Origin: JBOFLO01 sp051657905 | Lineage (GTDB): Bacteria > Patescibacteriota > Gracilibacteria > UBA1369 | Direction of reading: 5' to 3' | Assembly (NCBI GenBank): GCA_051657905.1 | Contig: JBOFLO010000070.1 | Span: 1-17,138 of the forward strand | DNA length: 17,138 nt | Program-made: the position numbers and the translations under genes | Notes under the pieces: generated by a model | What the model was told of the DNA's origin: nothing | The model's input: only the letters and a program-made list of their open reading frames with translations | Database searches by the model: none | Part shown: in pieces, positions 1 to 6,737 of the stretch | Position numbering within the stretch: position 1 is the stretch's first letter | How the letters are laid out: each line of letters starts with the position of its first letter

Positions 1-452
1 ATGAATTCCAAAATTACATCACTGATTCTATTGAAAGCATCCTTTCCGAGGCTAGAAAGTACCGCTTATCTTTAAACATGGCTCATCAGTATATCGCTCA
101 GCTGGAAGGCGAAGACGGCAAATCTCGTGTTAAAGACGCTGTTTTCGGAAATGTCGGCAGCATGATGTGCTACAAAATTGGCGCCACCGACGCCGAATAT
201 TTGGCCAAAGAAATGGCTCCAACCTTCTCCGACCAGGATTTAATCAATATCGACAAATACAAAGCAGTAATGAAGCTTTCCATTGATACTCAGCCCTCCA
301 AGCCTTTTTCCATCGTTCCACTCAATCCTTACCTCGAGAAGGGAGATGCCAAGGTTGGCGAAGCTATCAAACAGCTTTCCAGGCTTAAATACGGCCGTGA
401 TCGCGAATTCGTGGAAAGAGAAATTACTCGTCGTATCGGAATTATCGATTAA
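1..452 (+). CDS. VirD4/TraG-like ATPase, C-terminal end (partial)
   Basis: This is the last ~150 residues of a coupling-protein-type ATPase that begins outside the window. The reading frame is open from position 3, starting with EFQNYITDS just after the expected Walker B aspartate, so the first internal methionine (position 78) is not the true start. The text matches the end of the ATPase beginning at 14758: EFQN, SILSEARKY, DAVFGNVG and EYLAKE are shared, and about 60% of aligned residues are identical by eye. The fragment therefore covers the part after Walker B (TraM-recognition-like region) and a natural C-terminus ending RRIGIID. Known members of this family are hexameric ATPases that feed DNA or protein to type IV secretion or conjugation machinery at the inner membrane. 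The substrate here is unknown. In Patescibacteria such genes are common without a full conjugation locus. The call is firm at family level; the role is inferred. Confidence 0.85.
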   Translation, partial: EFQNYITDSIESILSEARKYRLSLNMAHQYIAQLEGEDGKSRVKDAVFGNVGSMMCYKIGATDAEYLAKEMAPTFSDQDLINIDKYKAVMKLSIDTQPSKPFSIVPLNPYLEKGDAKVGEAIKQLSRLKYGRDREFVEREITRRIGIID

Positions 453-502
453 TTTCATCACCGGAAAACTTGAATTAAACTTCAATATATTGAACTCGTC
501 AA

Positions 503-531
503 TAGCTAGTCCGCTCAGCTAAGCCTTTTTT
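503..531 (+). terminator. weak candidate terminator after the partial ATPase
   Basis: A 5-bp stem TAGCT/AGCTA (503-507 and 517-521) with a 9-base loop is followed four bases later by six T residues (526-531). The stem is short and the T run is not adjacent, so this is only a plausible terminator for the ATPase gene ending at 452. Confidence 0.3.
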
Positions 532-532
532 C

Positions 533-541
533 TGGTATAAT
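533..541 (+). promoter_or_regulatory. extended -10 promoter of the 3D-domain gene
   Basis: TGG followed by TATAAT gives a perfect extended -10 element 26 bases before the ATG at 568. No convincing -35 hexamer is seen, as expected for an extended -10 promoter. The predicted start of transcription near 548 leaves a leader of about 20 bases. ATGGGA (543-548) can pair with TCCCAT (564-569), which includes the start codon, but the stem is only six pairs. Confidence 0.6.
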
Positions 542-567
542 AATGGGATTTATTAATTTTTCTTCCC

Positions 568-1815
568 ATGTTTACCAACAAAAAAGCCGCTTTTCTAAAA
601 CTTTTTTGCTTAACCATTGTTGCCAACTCTTTGCTCGCAACTTCAGTTTCAGCCCAAGATTCAACCGTGCAAATCTACCCTTACGAGAAAACTTTCACTA
701 TTACCGCCTACTATTCTCCAATCGAAGGCCAACAGCGTTACATTAAAGGCTCCCTAGAAGCTGATCGCAAGTTAAATGGCAATGGAACCCATGGAGCTAG
801 TGGCGCACCCGTTTACCCAGGTATGGTAGCTGCACCAAAAACTTATGCTTTTGGAACAAAATTAAAAATCCCCGGCATTGGAACTGTAGCAGTTCAGGAT
901 CGTGGTGGAGCAATCGTAGCCGCTAATCCAGAAACTCAAACTTATGATCGTTTAGATATATGGATGGGACATGGTGACGAAGGTCTTAATCGCGCTATGC
1001 AATGGGGCAAACGTACTGTGCCAGTTTTGGTATATGGAATTGATGAAAGCATTCAAGAAGAAGTAGAATTCGCTGAAATCCAATTGCCAACCTCTTCCAC
1101 CCCAAGCAATTCATCAAACACCACCAGCACTCCAGCCATCGCCTCTCCTTATTTAAAAACCTTTAGCCTTGGTGACAGCTCCGAACATATCAGCCAGATT
1201 CAGACAGATTTACAAAAATTGAATTATTATAATGGCGAAGCCCACGGTGAATACGACTCAACTACTCAACAAGCCATTACTAAATTTCAAATCGATCAAA
1301 AAATCGTCTCTTCAGCCAGTCAATATGGCGCAGGATATTTCGGCCCACAAACCGGGCGAGCCCTATTAGCAGCTGTAAATAATCCAGCTTCCAACTCCAA
1401 TACTCCAGTAACAATCTCAACTCCTATTGAAGAAACTCAAACAATCATCCCCACCGCCAACGCCAGCAAAACCGATTCTCAAAGTGAAAGAATCGCTTTA
1501 GCCGGAAACGGTTTATCCTTCCTAGAAGTTCAACTTCAGGAAGGAGATAGTGGACAAGCCGTTTTAGAATTACAAACCGAACTTAAAAAGATGAATTTAC
1601 TAGCCATCGAACCAACCGGTTATTATGGAGAAGTAACTTCTCATGCCGTTTTCAAATTTCAACAAACTCAAGGGTTGATCGCCTCCAAAGATGAATTCGG
1701 CGCCGGAATTTTTGGCCCTCAAACCAGAGCTAGACTCGGACAATTAGTTGATTTACGTATTGATACCAGAAGAATACTTGCTGGCAATTCCAATACACTA
1801 CTCGCCCAAAACTAA
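568..1815 (+). CDS. secreted 3D-domain protein with two peptidoglycan-binding repeats
   Basis: Predicted exported cell-wall enzyme or wall-binding protein of 415 residues. Residues 1-29 form a signal peptide (KK, hydrophobic core, cleavage likely after VSA-29). Residues ~43-150 resemble the 3D domain, a double-psi beta-barrel found in lytic transglycosylase-like and resuscitation-type proteins; the three aspartates that name it appear as D111 in VQDRGG and D127/D130 in YDRLDIWMG. A Ser/Thr/Pro/Asn-rich linker follows. Two peptidoglycan-binding type 1 repeats lie at ~199-268 and ~322-393, each with GDSS/GDSG at the start, an FQ core and a GPQT near the end. The architecture suggests remodelling or cleavage of the organism's own or a host cell's peptidoglycan; no substrate is shown. 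The start is supported by the signal peptide and the promoter at 533-541. There is no Shine-Dalgarno sequence. Confidence 0.85.
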   Translation: MFTNKKAAFLKLFCLTIVANSLLATSVSAQDSTVQIYPYEKTFTITAYYSPIEGQQRYIKGSLEADRKLNGNGTHGASGAPVYPGMVAAPKTYAFGTKLKIPGIGTVAVQDRGGAIVAANPETQTYDRLDIWMGHGDEGLNRAMQWGKRTVPVLVYGIDESIQEEVEFAEIQLPTSSTPSNSSNTTSTPAIASPYLKTFSLGDSSEHISQIQTDLQKLNYYNGEAHGEYDSTTQQAITKFQIDQKIVSSASQYGAGYFGPQTGRALLAAVNNPASNSNTPVTISTPIEETQTIIPTANASKTDSQSERIALAGNGLSFLEVQLQEGDSGQAVLELQTELKKMNLLAIEPTGYYGEVTSHAVFKFQQTQGLIASKDEFGAGIFGPQTRARLGQLVDLRIDTRRILAGNSNTLLAQN

Positions 1816-1817
1816 AC

Positions 1818-1844
1818 TTGATCTTAGTACAACTGTTCTATAAT
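1818..1844 (+). promoter_or_regulatory. lexA promoter
   Basis: TTGATC (1818-1823) and a perfect TATAAT (1839-1844) are separated by 15 bases, slightly short of the usual 17. Transcription would start near 1851, giving a leader of about 25 bases before the ATG at 1876. The operator candidate at 1825-1840 fills the spacer. Confidence 0.55.
1825..1840 (+). promoter_or_regulatory. candidate LexA operator (SOS box-like)
   Basis: TAGTACAACTGTTCTA is an imperfect 16-bp palindrome containing GTAC-AACT-GTTC, one base away from the GAAC-N4-GTTC core of Gram-positive SOS boxes. It sits between the -35 and -10 elements of lexA and overlaps the first two bases of the -10, where a repressor would block polymerase. 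Autoregulation is known for LexA; use of this site here is inferred. Confidence 0.4.
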
Positions 1845-1872
1845 ATACTGATGAAAGCCACTCATCAGTATT
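1845..1872 (+). terminator. terminator-like hairpin upstream of lexA
   Basis: ATACTGATGA (1845-1854) and TCATCAGTAT (1862-1871) form a perfect 10-bp stem with a 7-base loop, followed by TTTTT (1871-1875). It most simply ends transcription of the 3D-domain gene. It begins directly after the lexA -10, so lexA transcripts starting near 1851 would lack much of the left arm and escape it. The outer bases TACTG...CAGTA also recall the edges of the E. coli SOS box, but the spacing is too long. Confidence 0.5.
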
Positions 1873-1875
1873 TTT

Positions 1876-2551
<676 letters not shown>

Positions 2552-2576
2552 ATTCCAAAACTTAATCTTTTTTGTC

Positions 2577-3815
2577 ATGCCCAATCGCATTTCTTATCCC
2601 TCAGCCATCGCTCATTTGGACTGCAATGCTTTCTTTGCCTCAGTTGAACAGGCCTACGATCCAACTTTAAAAGGCAAACCAGTTCTGGTCGCCGGACTCG
2701 GCGGAGGCTGCGTTATTACCGCCAGCTACGAAGCCCGCAAATATAATATTCATATCGGCACCACCATCTGGGAAGCCAAGAAAATCTGCCCCGAAGCCAT
2801 TATCGTCCCCTCCAACTTCAAAAGATATTTACTCTACAATCGCAATCTACTCTCCATCATCCGCGAATTTACCCCCGATGTCCAAGAGGCCAGCATCGAC
2901 GAATGTTATTTAGATTTAAAAGGCCTACGCAAACTTTATCGCAAACCCTATTCAGAAATTTGTTTCGATATCAAAGAAGCTATTAAAAGTCGTCTGGGAA
3001 TTTCCGTCTCCATCGGCCTATCCACCAGCAAAGCCCTCGCCAAAACCGCCAGCAATTTCAAAAAACCCGACGCCGTCACCGTAGTTGGTGCCAAAGATAT
3101 TGAAAAATTTCTAGCTCAAGTTCAATTAAAAGACATCAAAGGAATCGGCCATAACACTTTAGCCCTATTAAACAAAAAGGGGATTCACACACCTCTTCAA
3201 TTCATCCATACTGATTCAGAAGACATCAAAACATGGCTTGGAAAAGGTGGTTGGTCAATGCACGCACAACTTCAAGGCTACAATGTTAATCCAGTCAGCA
3301 CCGAAGTTTCTATCCCCAAATCCTTAGCTCGCACCCGCTCCTTTAAAGTAAACACCAACAAAGAATTTATTTATCAGGAAGTTCTTAAAAATCTCTGTAT
3401 GGCTTTTTGGCATTTACGAAAACAAAAATTAAAAACCAGTTTTCTGACAATAATGTTACGCGGCCAGGACTACAAAACCTACGGCCAAGAAATCCGCCTC
3501 CCCGAAGAATTAAATTCCGAATTACCCATCCTCACCGCTGTCCGCTCCGCCTTCGAAAAACTCTATCAACCCAATCTCCCATATCGCAGCTCCGGCGTCA
3601 TCACCACCGCCCTCGAATACGAAGAAGACATCCCACCTCAACTCTTCCCCAAACAATTAGAAACCAATCAACAAATCAACCTCTTCTCCAAAATCGACCA
3701 CATCAACGAAAAATACGGCCCCTACACAATCGCCGTCGGCCCCACCGTCCAATACCGCAACCCCAACTCCGACCTCCACAAACTCTATCTGCCTTTTATC
3801 GGAACAGTAAACTAA
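2577..3815 (+). CDS. Y-family translesion DNA polymerase (UmuC/DinB-like)
   Basis: Error-prone polymerase of 412 residues, the usual length. Palm residues are visible: D15 in HLDCNAFFASVEQ and D108-E109 in ASIDECYLD, which bind the catalytic metals; F20 is the likely steric gate against ribonucleotides. DxNAFFAS and GGGCVITASYEARKYNI resemble UmuC more than classical DinB, which has DMDCFFA. The thumb carries helix-hairpin-helix text (VQLKDIKGIGHNTLALLNKKGI, split around residue ~180), and the little finger covers ~240-350. QINLF near residue 367 matches the beta-clamp-binding motif. The gene probably shares a transcript with lexA, 71 bases upstream, since no separate promoter is evident. The ATG at 2577 has no Shine-Dalgarno. 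The 3' third is very C-rich at third positions. Whether it needs a UmuD' partner is open; the LexA C-terminus is a candidate. Confidence 0.9.
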   Translation: MPNRISYPSAIAHLDCNAFFASVEQAYDPTLKGKPVLVAGLGGGCVITASYEARKYNIHIGTTIWEAKKICPEAIIVPSNFKRYLLYNRNLLSIIREFTPDVQEASIDECYLDLKGLRKLYRKPYSEICFDIKEAIKSRLGISVSIGLSTSKALAKTASNFKKPDAVTVVGAKDIEKFLAQVQLKDIKGIGHNTLALLNKKGIHTPLQFIHTDSEDIKTWLGKGGWSMHAQLQGYNVNPVSTEVSIPKSLARTRSFKVNTNKEFIYQEVLKNLCMAFWHLRKQKLKTSFLTIMLRGQDYKTYGQEIRLPEELNSELPILTAVRSAFEKLYQPNLPYRSSGVITTALEYEEDIPPQLFPKQLETNQQINLFSKIDHINEKYGPYTIAVGPTVQYRNPNSDLHKLYLPFIGTVN

Positions 3816-3842
3816 AAAAATCCCAACAAAATATTGAGATTT
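3814..3842 (-). terminator. terminator of tRNA-Leu, possibly also stopping the polymerase gene
   Basis: On the minus strand AAATCTCAA and TTGGGATTT form a 9-bp stem with one G-U pair and a 7-base loop, followed by seven T residues. It lies directly after the tRNA 3' end and overlaps the polymerase stop codon. It may act in both directions, with a weaker T run on the plus strand. Confidence 0.7.
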
Positions 3843-3844
3843 TC

Positions 3845-3930
3845 TGGTGCTGGAGAGAGGACTTGAACCTCCATGACCTTGCGGTCGCTAGCTCCTAAGG
3901 CTAGTGCGTCTGCCATTTCGCCACTCCAGC
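3845..3930 (-). tRNA. tRNA-Leu (anticodon UAG)
   Basis: The minus strand reads GCTGGAG at the 5' end and CTCCAGC-A-CCA at the 3' end, a perfect 7-bp acceptor stem with an encoded CCA. The anticodon stem CTAGC/GCTAG encloses loop CTTAGGA, giving anticodon UAG, which reads CUA and other CUN leucine codons. A long variable arm (GACC GCAA GGTC) marks a class II tRNA, and GGTTCAAGTCC forms the T loop. Total length is 86 bases. It lies downstream of the HIT gene on the same strand and is followed by its own terminator. Confidence 0.95.
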
Positions 3931-3979
3931 GTATTTCAAGGCAATACTGCCATTTTGAAAGCCCTGCAAATATAATAAA

Positions 3980-4291
3980 TTACCCCATCAAATGCAAATG
4001 TATATGAAAAATTTCCTGCCCACCCTTTTCTCCTACATTAAATTGCAATTTATAGCCTTCTAAATTCATTTTTTTACCCATATTTCTAGCTATTAACAAT
4101 AAATGTCCCAATAATTCCTGATCCTCATCACCAGCGTCCATTATCGTCGGAATGACCTTTTTCGGTACAATTAATAAATGCACCTTACTTTTCGGATGAA
4201 TATCATGAAAAACAATGCATTTTTCATCTTCAAATTCAATTTTTGCCGGAATTTCCTTATCAATAATTTTACTAAAAATAGTTTTACTCAT
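3980..4291 (-). CDS. HIT-family nucleotide hydrolase (HinT-like), short C-terminus
   Basis: Small cytoplasmic protein of 103 residues in the histidine-triad family, which hydrolyses nucleoside phosphoramidates and related AMP-linked compounds. The N-terminus IFSKIIDKEIPAKIEFEDE is the standard HinT opening, HLLIVPKKVI the middle strand, and FHIHLHLMG holds the triad H96-x-H98-x-H100, with H98 the expected nucleophile. Relatives usually continue about ten residues past the triad (GGR...), but this protein stops four residues after it. No frameshift that would restore the tail is visible, so the short end may be natural. A GGAGGT lies about 15 bases before the ATG, farther than ideal. The physiological substrate is unknown. 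Confidence 0.88.
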   Translation of the reverse strand: MSKTIFSKIIDKEIPAKIEFEDEKCIVFHDIHPKSKVHLLIVPKKVIPTIMDAGDEDQELLGHLLLIARNMGKKMNLEGYKLQFNVGEKGGQEIFHIHLHLMG

Positions 4292-4331
4292 AAATTTTTA
4301 TTAGATACCTCCAGCTTAAATTTTTCAGCAC

Positions 4332-4354
4332 AAAAAAACAACCAAACATTGGTT
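4332..4354 (-). terminator. terminator downstream of pyrF
   Basis: On the minus strand AACCAA-TGT-TTGGTT is a 6-bp stem with a tight loop, followed by G and seven T residues. It lies about 100 bases after the pyrF stop codon. The stem is short and AT-balanced, so efficiency may be modest. Confidence 0.5.
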
Positions 4355-4357
4355 TAA

Positions 4358-4391
4358 GTCGGGAGCAGCGTTCATCACGTCGCTCACCGAC
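4358..4391. other. stable inverted repeat downstream of pyrF
   Basis: GTCGG (4358-4362) pairs with CCGAC (4387-4391), and after a small internal bulge AGC (4364-4366) pairs with GCT (4382-4384). It sits in the 165-base gap between pyrF and the HIT gene, just before the pyrF terminator hairpin in minus-strand order, and is GC-rich like pyrF itself. Possible roles are mRNA 3' protection or part of the transferred segment. Confidence 0.4.
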
Positions 4392-4456
4392 CAGTTTTGT
4401 AAGTGATTTCCCAATCTGCACAAAGCAAATGAGAAAATACTTGCTCAAATCACATA

Positions 4457-5191
4457 TCAGTCAGGCGGCATCTTGGCCATCGCATCGTTGATCTCGTCCA
4501 GGATGCGTTTCACCGCCTCCACTGGACCACCAATCTCCTTGGGTGGCTGCATGATCGGCCTGCCGATCACCAAAGCAGAAGCGCCATTCTGAATCGCTTC
4601 TCCCGGCGTCAGAACTCGCTCCTGATCATTGTTGGGAGCCCAAATCGGCCTCGATCCCGGAGTCACAAACTGCATATGCTGAAGTTCTTCCTCCAGCCAG
4701 AGATTCTTCAATTCCTTAGGAGAGCAGACCACTCCTCGACACTTGGCCTTCTTCGCCTTCTTGGCAAATTCCATCACTTTAGGCCCAGGTTCGGCCCCAA
4801 AGATCTCGATGCATTCCTCCCTATCAATCGTGGTCAAAACCGTCACCCCCAACGACGTCATCTCCCCATGCTCATCCGCCACTGCCTTCAAAGCCTTGCG
4901 ACTATTGCAAGCATGGAAAGTGAACAAATCTACCTGATACTTGTTCAGCTCCCTAACCGCCAGCGTAAGGGTCTCAGGGATATCATGAAACTTTCCATCA
5001 TACATCAGTCGCTTCCCAGCCCGCTTCACCTCCTTCACCACCTCCGGCGTTCCGGCTGCCGTCAAAAGCTGCAGGCCAACCTTGACCGTGTCGACATAGT
5101 CACCAAGCTCATCCATCGCCCTCTTCACTTCATCGAGGGTCGGCACATCCAGAGCCAAAATCAACCTGCTCCGCGGGTCACTAGCATTCAT
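4457..5191 (-). CDS. pyrF: orotidine 5'-phosphate decarboxylase
   Basis: Converts orotidine 5'-phosphate to UMP, the last step of de novo pyrimidine synthesis. The 244-residue length fits the single-domain TIM barrel. The catalytic set is visible: D15 in LALDV, K37 in VKVG, and D65-K67-D70 in YDGKFHDI; the phosphate-binding loops appear as FVTPGSRP and VIGRPI near the C-terminus. No other pyrimidine gene is in the window. The gene stands out in composition: sampled 60-base stretches run ~50-62% GC against ~15-40% nearby, codons prefer GAG, AAG, GTG and CTG, and it is the only gene here ending in TGA. This points to recent horizontal transfer. AGTAGG lies about six bases before the ATG as a likely ribosome-binding site, itself unusual in this window. 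The function is firm; the transfer is inferred. Confidence 0.93.
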   Translation of the reverse strand: MNASDPRSRLILALDVPTLDEVKRAMDELGDYVDTVKVGLQLLTAAGTPEVVKEVKRAGKRLMYDGKFHDIPETLTLAVRELNKYQVDLFTFHACNSRKALKAVADEHGEMTSLGVTVLTTIDREECIEIFGAEPGPKVMEFAKKAKKAKCRGVVCSPKELKNLWLEEELQHMQFVTPGSRPIWAPNNDQERVLTPGEAIQNGASALVIGRPIMQPPKEIGGPVEAVKRILDEINDAMAKMPPD

Positions 5192-5297
5192 TAGAACCTA
5201 CTTTCCGCGGCCAAGCCGCTCATCAAACTGACATGTCAAAAACCAATAAGCAAATCTTACGTCTGTCAATATACCGACCCCTCTCAATAATTCCAAT

Positions 5298-5327
5298 AAA
5301 AAAAAGCCCCTCATTTCTGAGAGGCTT
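5298..5327 (-). terminator. strong terminator of the first sigma-like/HARE gene
   Basis: On the minus strand AAGCCTCTCA and TGAGGGGCTT form a 10-bp stem with one G-U pair and a GAAA loop, followed by eight T residues. It begins 14 bases after the stop codon of the gene at 5341-6420, a textbook factor-independent terminator. Confidence 0.88.
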
Positions 5328-5340
5328 TCCAAATTTATAA

Positions 5341-6420
5341 TTAAGCTACCTTCAAAGCCTCATCTAAAGCATAAACAGCACGCCCAACTCTCACAAACTG
5401 AGGATTTTTCTGTAAGTTCAAAGAAATCGTACCCTTCTTAACTTTTCTTTGTTTCAAAACACCGGCAATAATTTCTTGTTTGCTTAATGGAGACTTCTTT
5501 CTAAGTAAATTTTCAATAACTTCAGCCACAGTTCCTTTCTTATATCCCCATTCTTTCAAAGCATAAAGTCCTCTTCCAACTAGTACAAACTGATCATATC
5601 TAATTAATTCATTATGCACAGCTTGAGTTGTAACAACTTTTTTATCAAAACCAGCGCCAGCAATTCTATTGGCAATTTCCACGAAATGTAGAGGTTCAGT
5701 AGCTTTCTTCAAAATAATATAAGCCTTATCACGAATACTTCTAGGATTAATATGTCTCCATGAAGTTAAACCGTATCCTTCAACAGTTTTCTTAATTCTC
5801 TTATCAACTTCAAGAGCTGATAAAATAAATTCTTTAGAATAACTCTTATTTCTTTCTTTAGCCTCCATAATAACTCTCTCAGCCAATTGTTCATCAGCTA
5901 CAACATCATTATTTTTATTCAAAATAGATATTCCAAAAGAAACAACTTCTTTAATATCTTCAAAATTCACCACCAAAGTTTTCCAAAAAGGCTTATAAAG
6001 ATTAGTTTTTTCAAATTTGATTAAATCAACATTAATATTTAATGCCAATTTAATAATATGAGCATCAACTTCTTGCTCACTTCCAATTTTATTAATAATA
6101 TTGGAAACCAATTTACTTTCCAATAAAACACCGCCATTAGCAGCGATAGTTTCGCGCGCAATTGCATTAATTACATTCAATTTAGTAGTTTCAACAGTGC
6201 GGCGTAATTTCCCCAGAGCAATTTTTTCAATTTGTCTTACTCTTTCTCTAGTTACAGAAAAAGCCTGGCCGATTTTCTCCAAAGTCTGTTTAGGCTTATT
6301 ATCAAGGCAAAATCTCTTAATAATAACCTCCTTTTCTTTGGTAGTTAAAACCAAAAACATCTCTTCAATTATCTCAGAAAGATTCAATTTTTCAGTAGTT
6401 TTGGTTGTAGTATCAGTCAT
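5341..6420 (-). CDS. sigma-70 region 4 / HARE-HTH regulator, paralog A
   Basis: DNA-binding protein of 359 residues. Residues ~15-75 match sigma-70 region 4, including the helix-turn-helix IGQAFSVTRERVRQIEKIAL followed by GKLRR, which in sigma factors contacts the -35 element and the polymerase beta flap. Regions 2 and 3 are absent, so it cannot open promoters as a normal sigma factor. The C-terminal ~118 residues hold a HARE-HTH-like winged helix (PLHFVEIANRI, VHNELIRYDQFVLVGRGLYAL, ~242-291) and a second related unit (LSKQEIIAGVLKQRKV, QFVRVGRAVYAL, ~297-352). HARE-HTH also occurs in the delta subunit of Firmicute RNA polymerase. The middle (~85-215) is unrecognised. A paralog is encoded at 9963-10994. 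It has its own promoter, a long leader and a terminator. It probably acts as an RNA polymerase-associated regulator; the targets are unknown. Confidence 0.8.
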   Translation of the reverse strand: MTDTTTKTTEKLNLSEIIEEMFLVLTTKEKEVIIKRFCLDNKPKQTLEKIGQAFSVTRERVRQIEKIALGKLRRTVETTKLNVINAIARETIAANGGVLLESKLVSNIINKIGSEQEVDAHIIKLALNINVDLIKFEKTNLYKPFWKTLVVNFEDIKEVVSFGISILNKNNDVVADEQLAERVIMEAKERNKSYSKEFILSALEVDKRIKKTVEGYGLTSWRHINPRSIRDKAYIILKKATEPLHFVEIANRIAGAGFDKKVVTTQAVHNELIRYDQFVLVGRGLYALKEWGYKKGTVAEVIENLLRKKSPLSKQEIIAGVLKQRKVKKGTISLNLQKNPQFVRVGRAVYALDEALKVA

Positions 6421-6450
6421 AATGACTCAGTTTAAATAAAACACTTTTTG

Positions 6451-6490
6451 TCAGCAGATCAAATTTCTTTTACTTATAGCGATCAGCTGA
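6451..6490 (-). promoter_or_regulatory. hairpin in the 5' leader of paralog A
   Basis: On the minus strand TCAGCTGATC and GATCTGCTGA pair over nine of ten positions (one T-T mismatch) around a 20-base loop. It lies about 30 bases before the start codon at 6420, inside the predicted ~213-base leader. There is no T run after it, so it is more likely a leader structure or a binding site than a terminator. Confidence 0.35.
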
Positions 6491-6639
6491 GCTCCGAAAT
6501 AAGACATCCTATGTAGTTCAAGCTTAGTTTCACCCCTGTCCGTTGTCAAGCCATAAATCACTTTGTGTCAACAAATAGCTTAATTAACAACAAAATTGAC
6601 AATCAACCTATTTTTAGCCTTTGCTACCTTAGGAAAAGC

Positions 6640-6667
6640 ATTCTAGCAAATAGCGAAGAATTGTCAA
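6640..6667 (-). promoter_or_regulatory. promoter of paralog A, divergent from the glycosyltransferase
   Basis: On the minus strand a perfect TTGACA (6662-6667), a 16-base spacer ending in TGC, and TAGAAT (6640-6645) form a strong consensus promoter with an extended -10. Transcription would start near 6633, giving a ~213-base leader, the longest seen here. In the 317-base gap 6421-6737 I see no gene, only this promoter, the leader hairpin and the divergent promoter. Confidence 0.6.
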
Positions 6668-6691
6668 ATCAATAAAATTATTTGATAAAAT
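6661..6691 (+). promoter_or_regulatory. promoter of the glycosyltransferase gene
   Basis: TTGTCA (6661-6666) and TAAAAT (6686-6691), preceded by TGA to give an extended -10, are separated by 19 bases. The -35 overlaps the -35 of the divergent promoter on the other strand. The predicted transcription start near 6698 gives a ~40-base leader. Confidence 0.5.
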
Positions 6692-6737
6692 ACTTTAAAT
6701 CTTGTAAAAAGGTCCCATCCTAGTGATTATATAAAGT

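Noticed and set aside
78..452. A separate 124-residue gene starting at the ATG at 78
   Set aside because: The frame is open to the window edge and aligns with the ATPase paralog upstream of that methionine, so it is an internal codon of a truncated gene.
481..494. 14-bp palindrome TTCAATATATTGAA
   Set aside because: It is AT-rich, lies away from the promoter at 533-541 and is easily expected by chance in such DNA.
3407..3898. Long plus-strand frame overlapping the polymerase gene and the tRNA
   Set aside because: It is a shadow of the C-rich 3' part of the polymerase gene: the peptide is full of Pro, Arg and His repeats, and it runs antisense through the tRNA.
4676..5194. Plus-strand frame opposite pyrF
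   Set aside because: It is antisense to a gene with all catalytic residues intact, and its peptide (Leu, His, Arg and Gln-rich) looks like translated antisense. High GC in pyrF lowers stop frequency.
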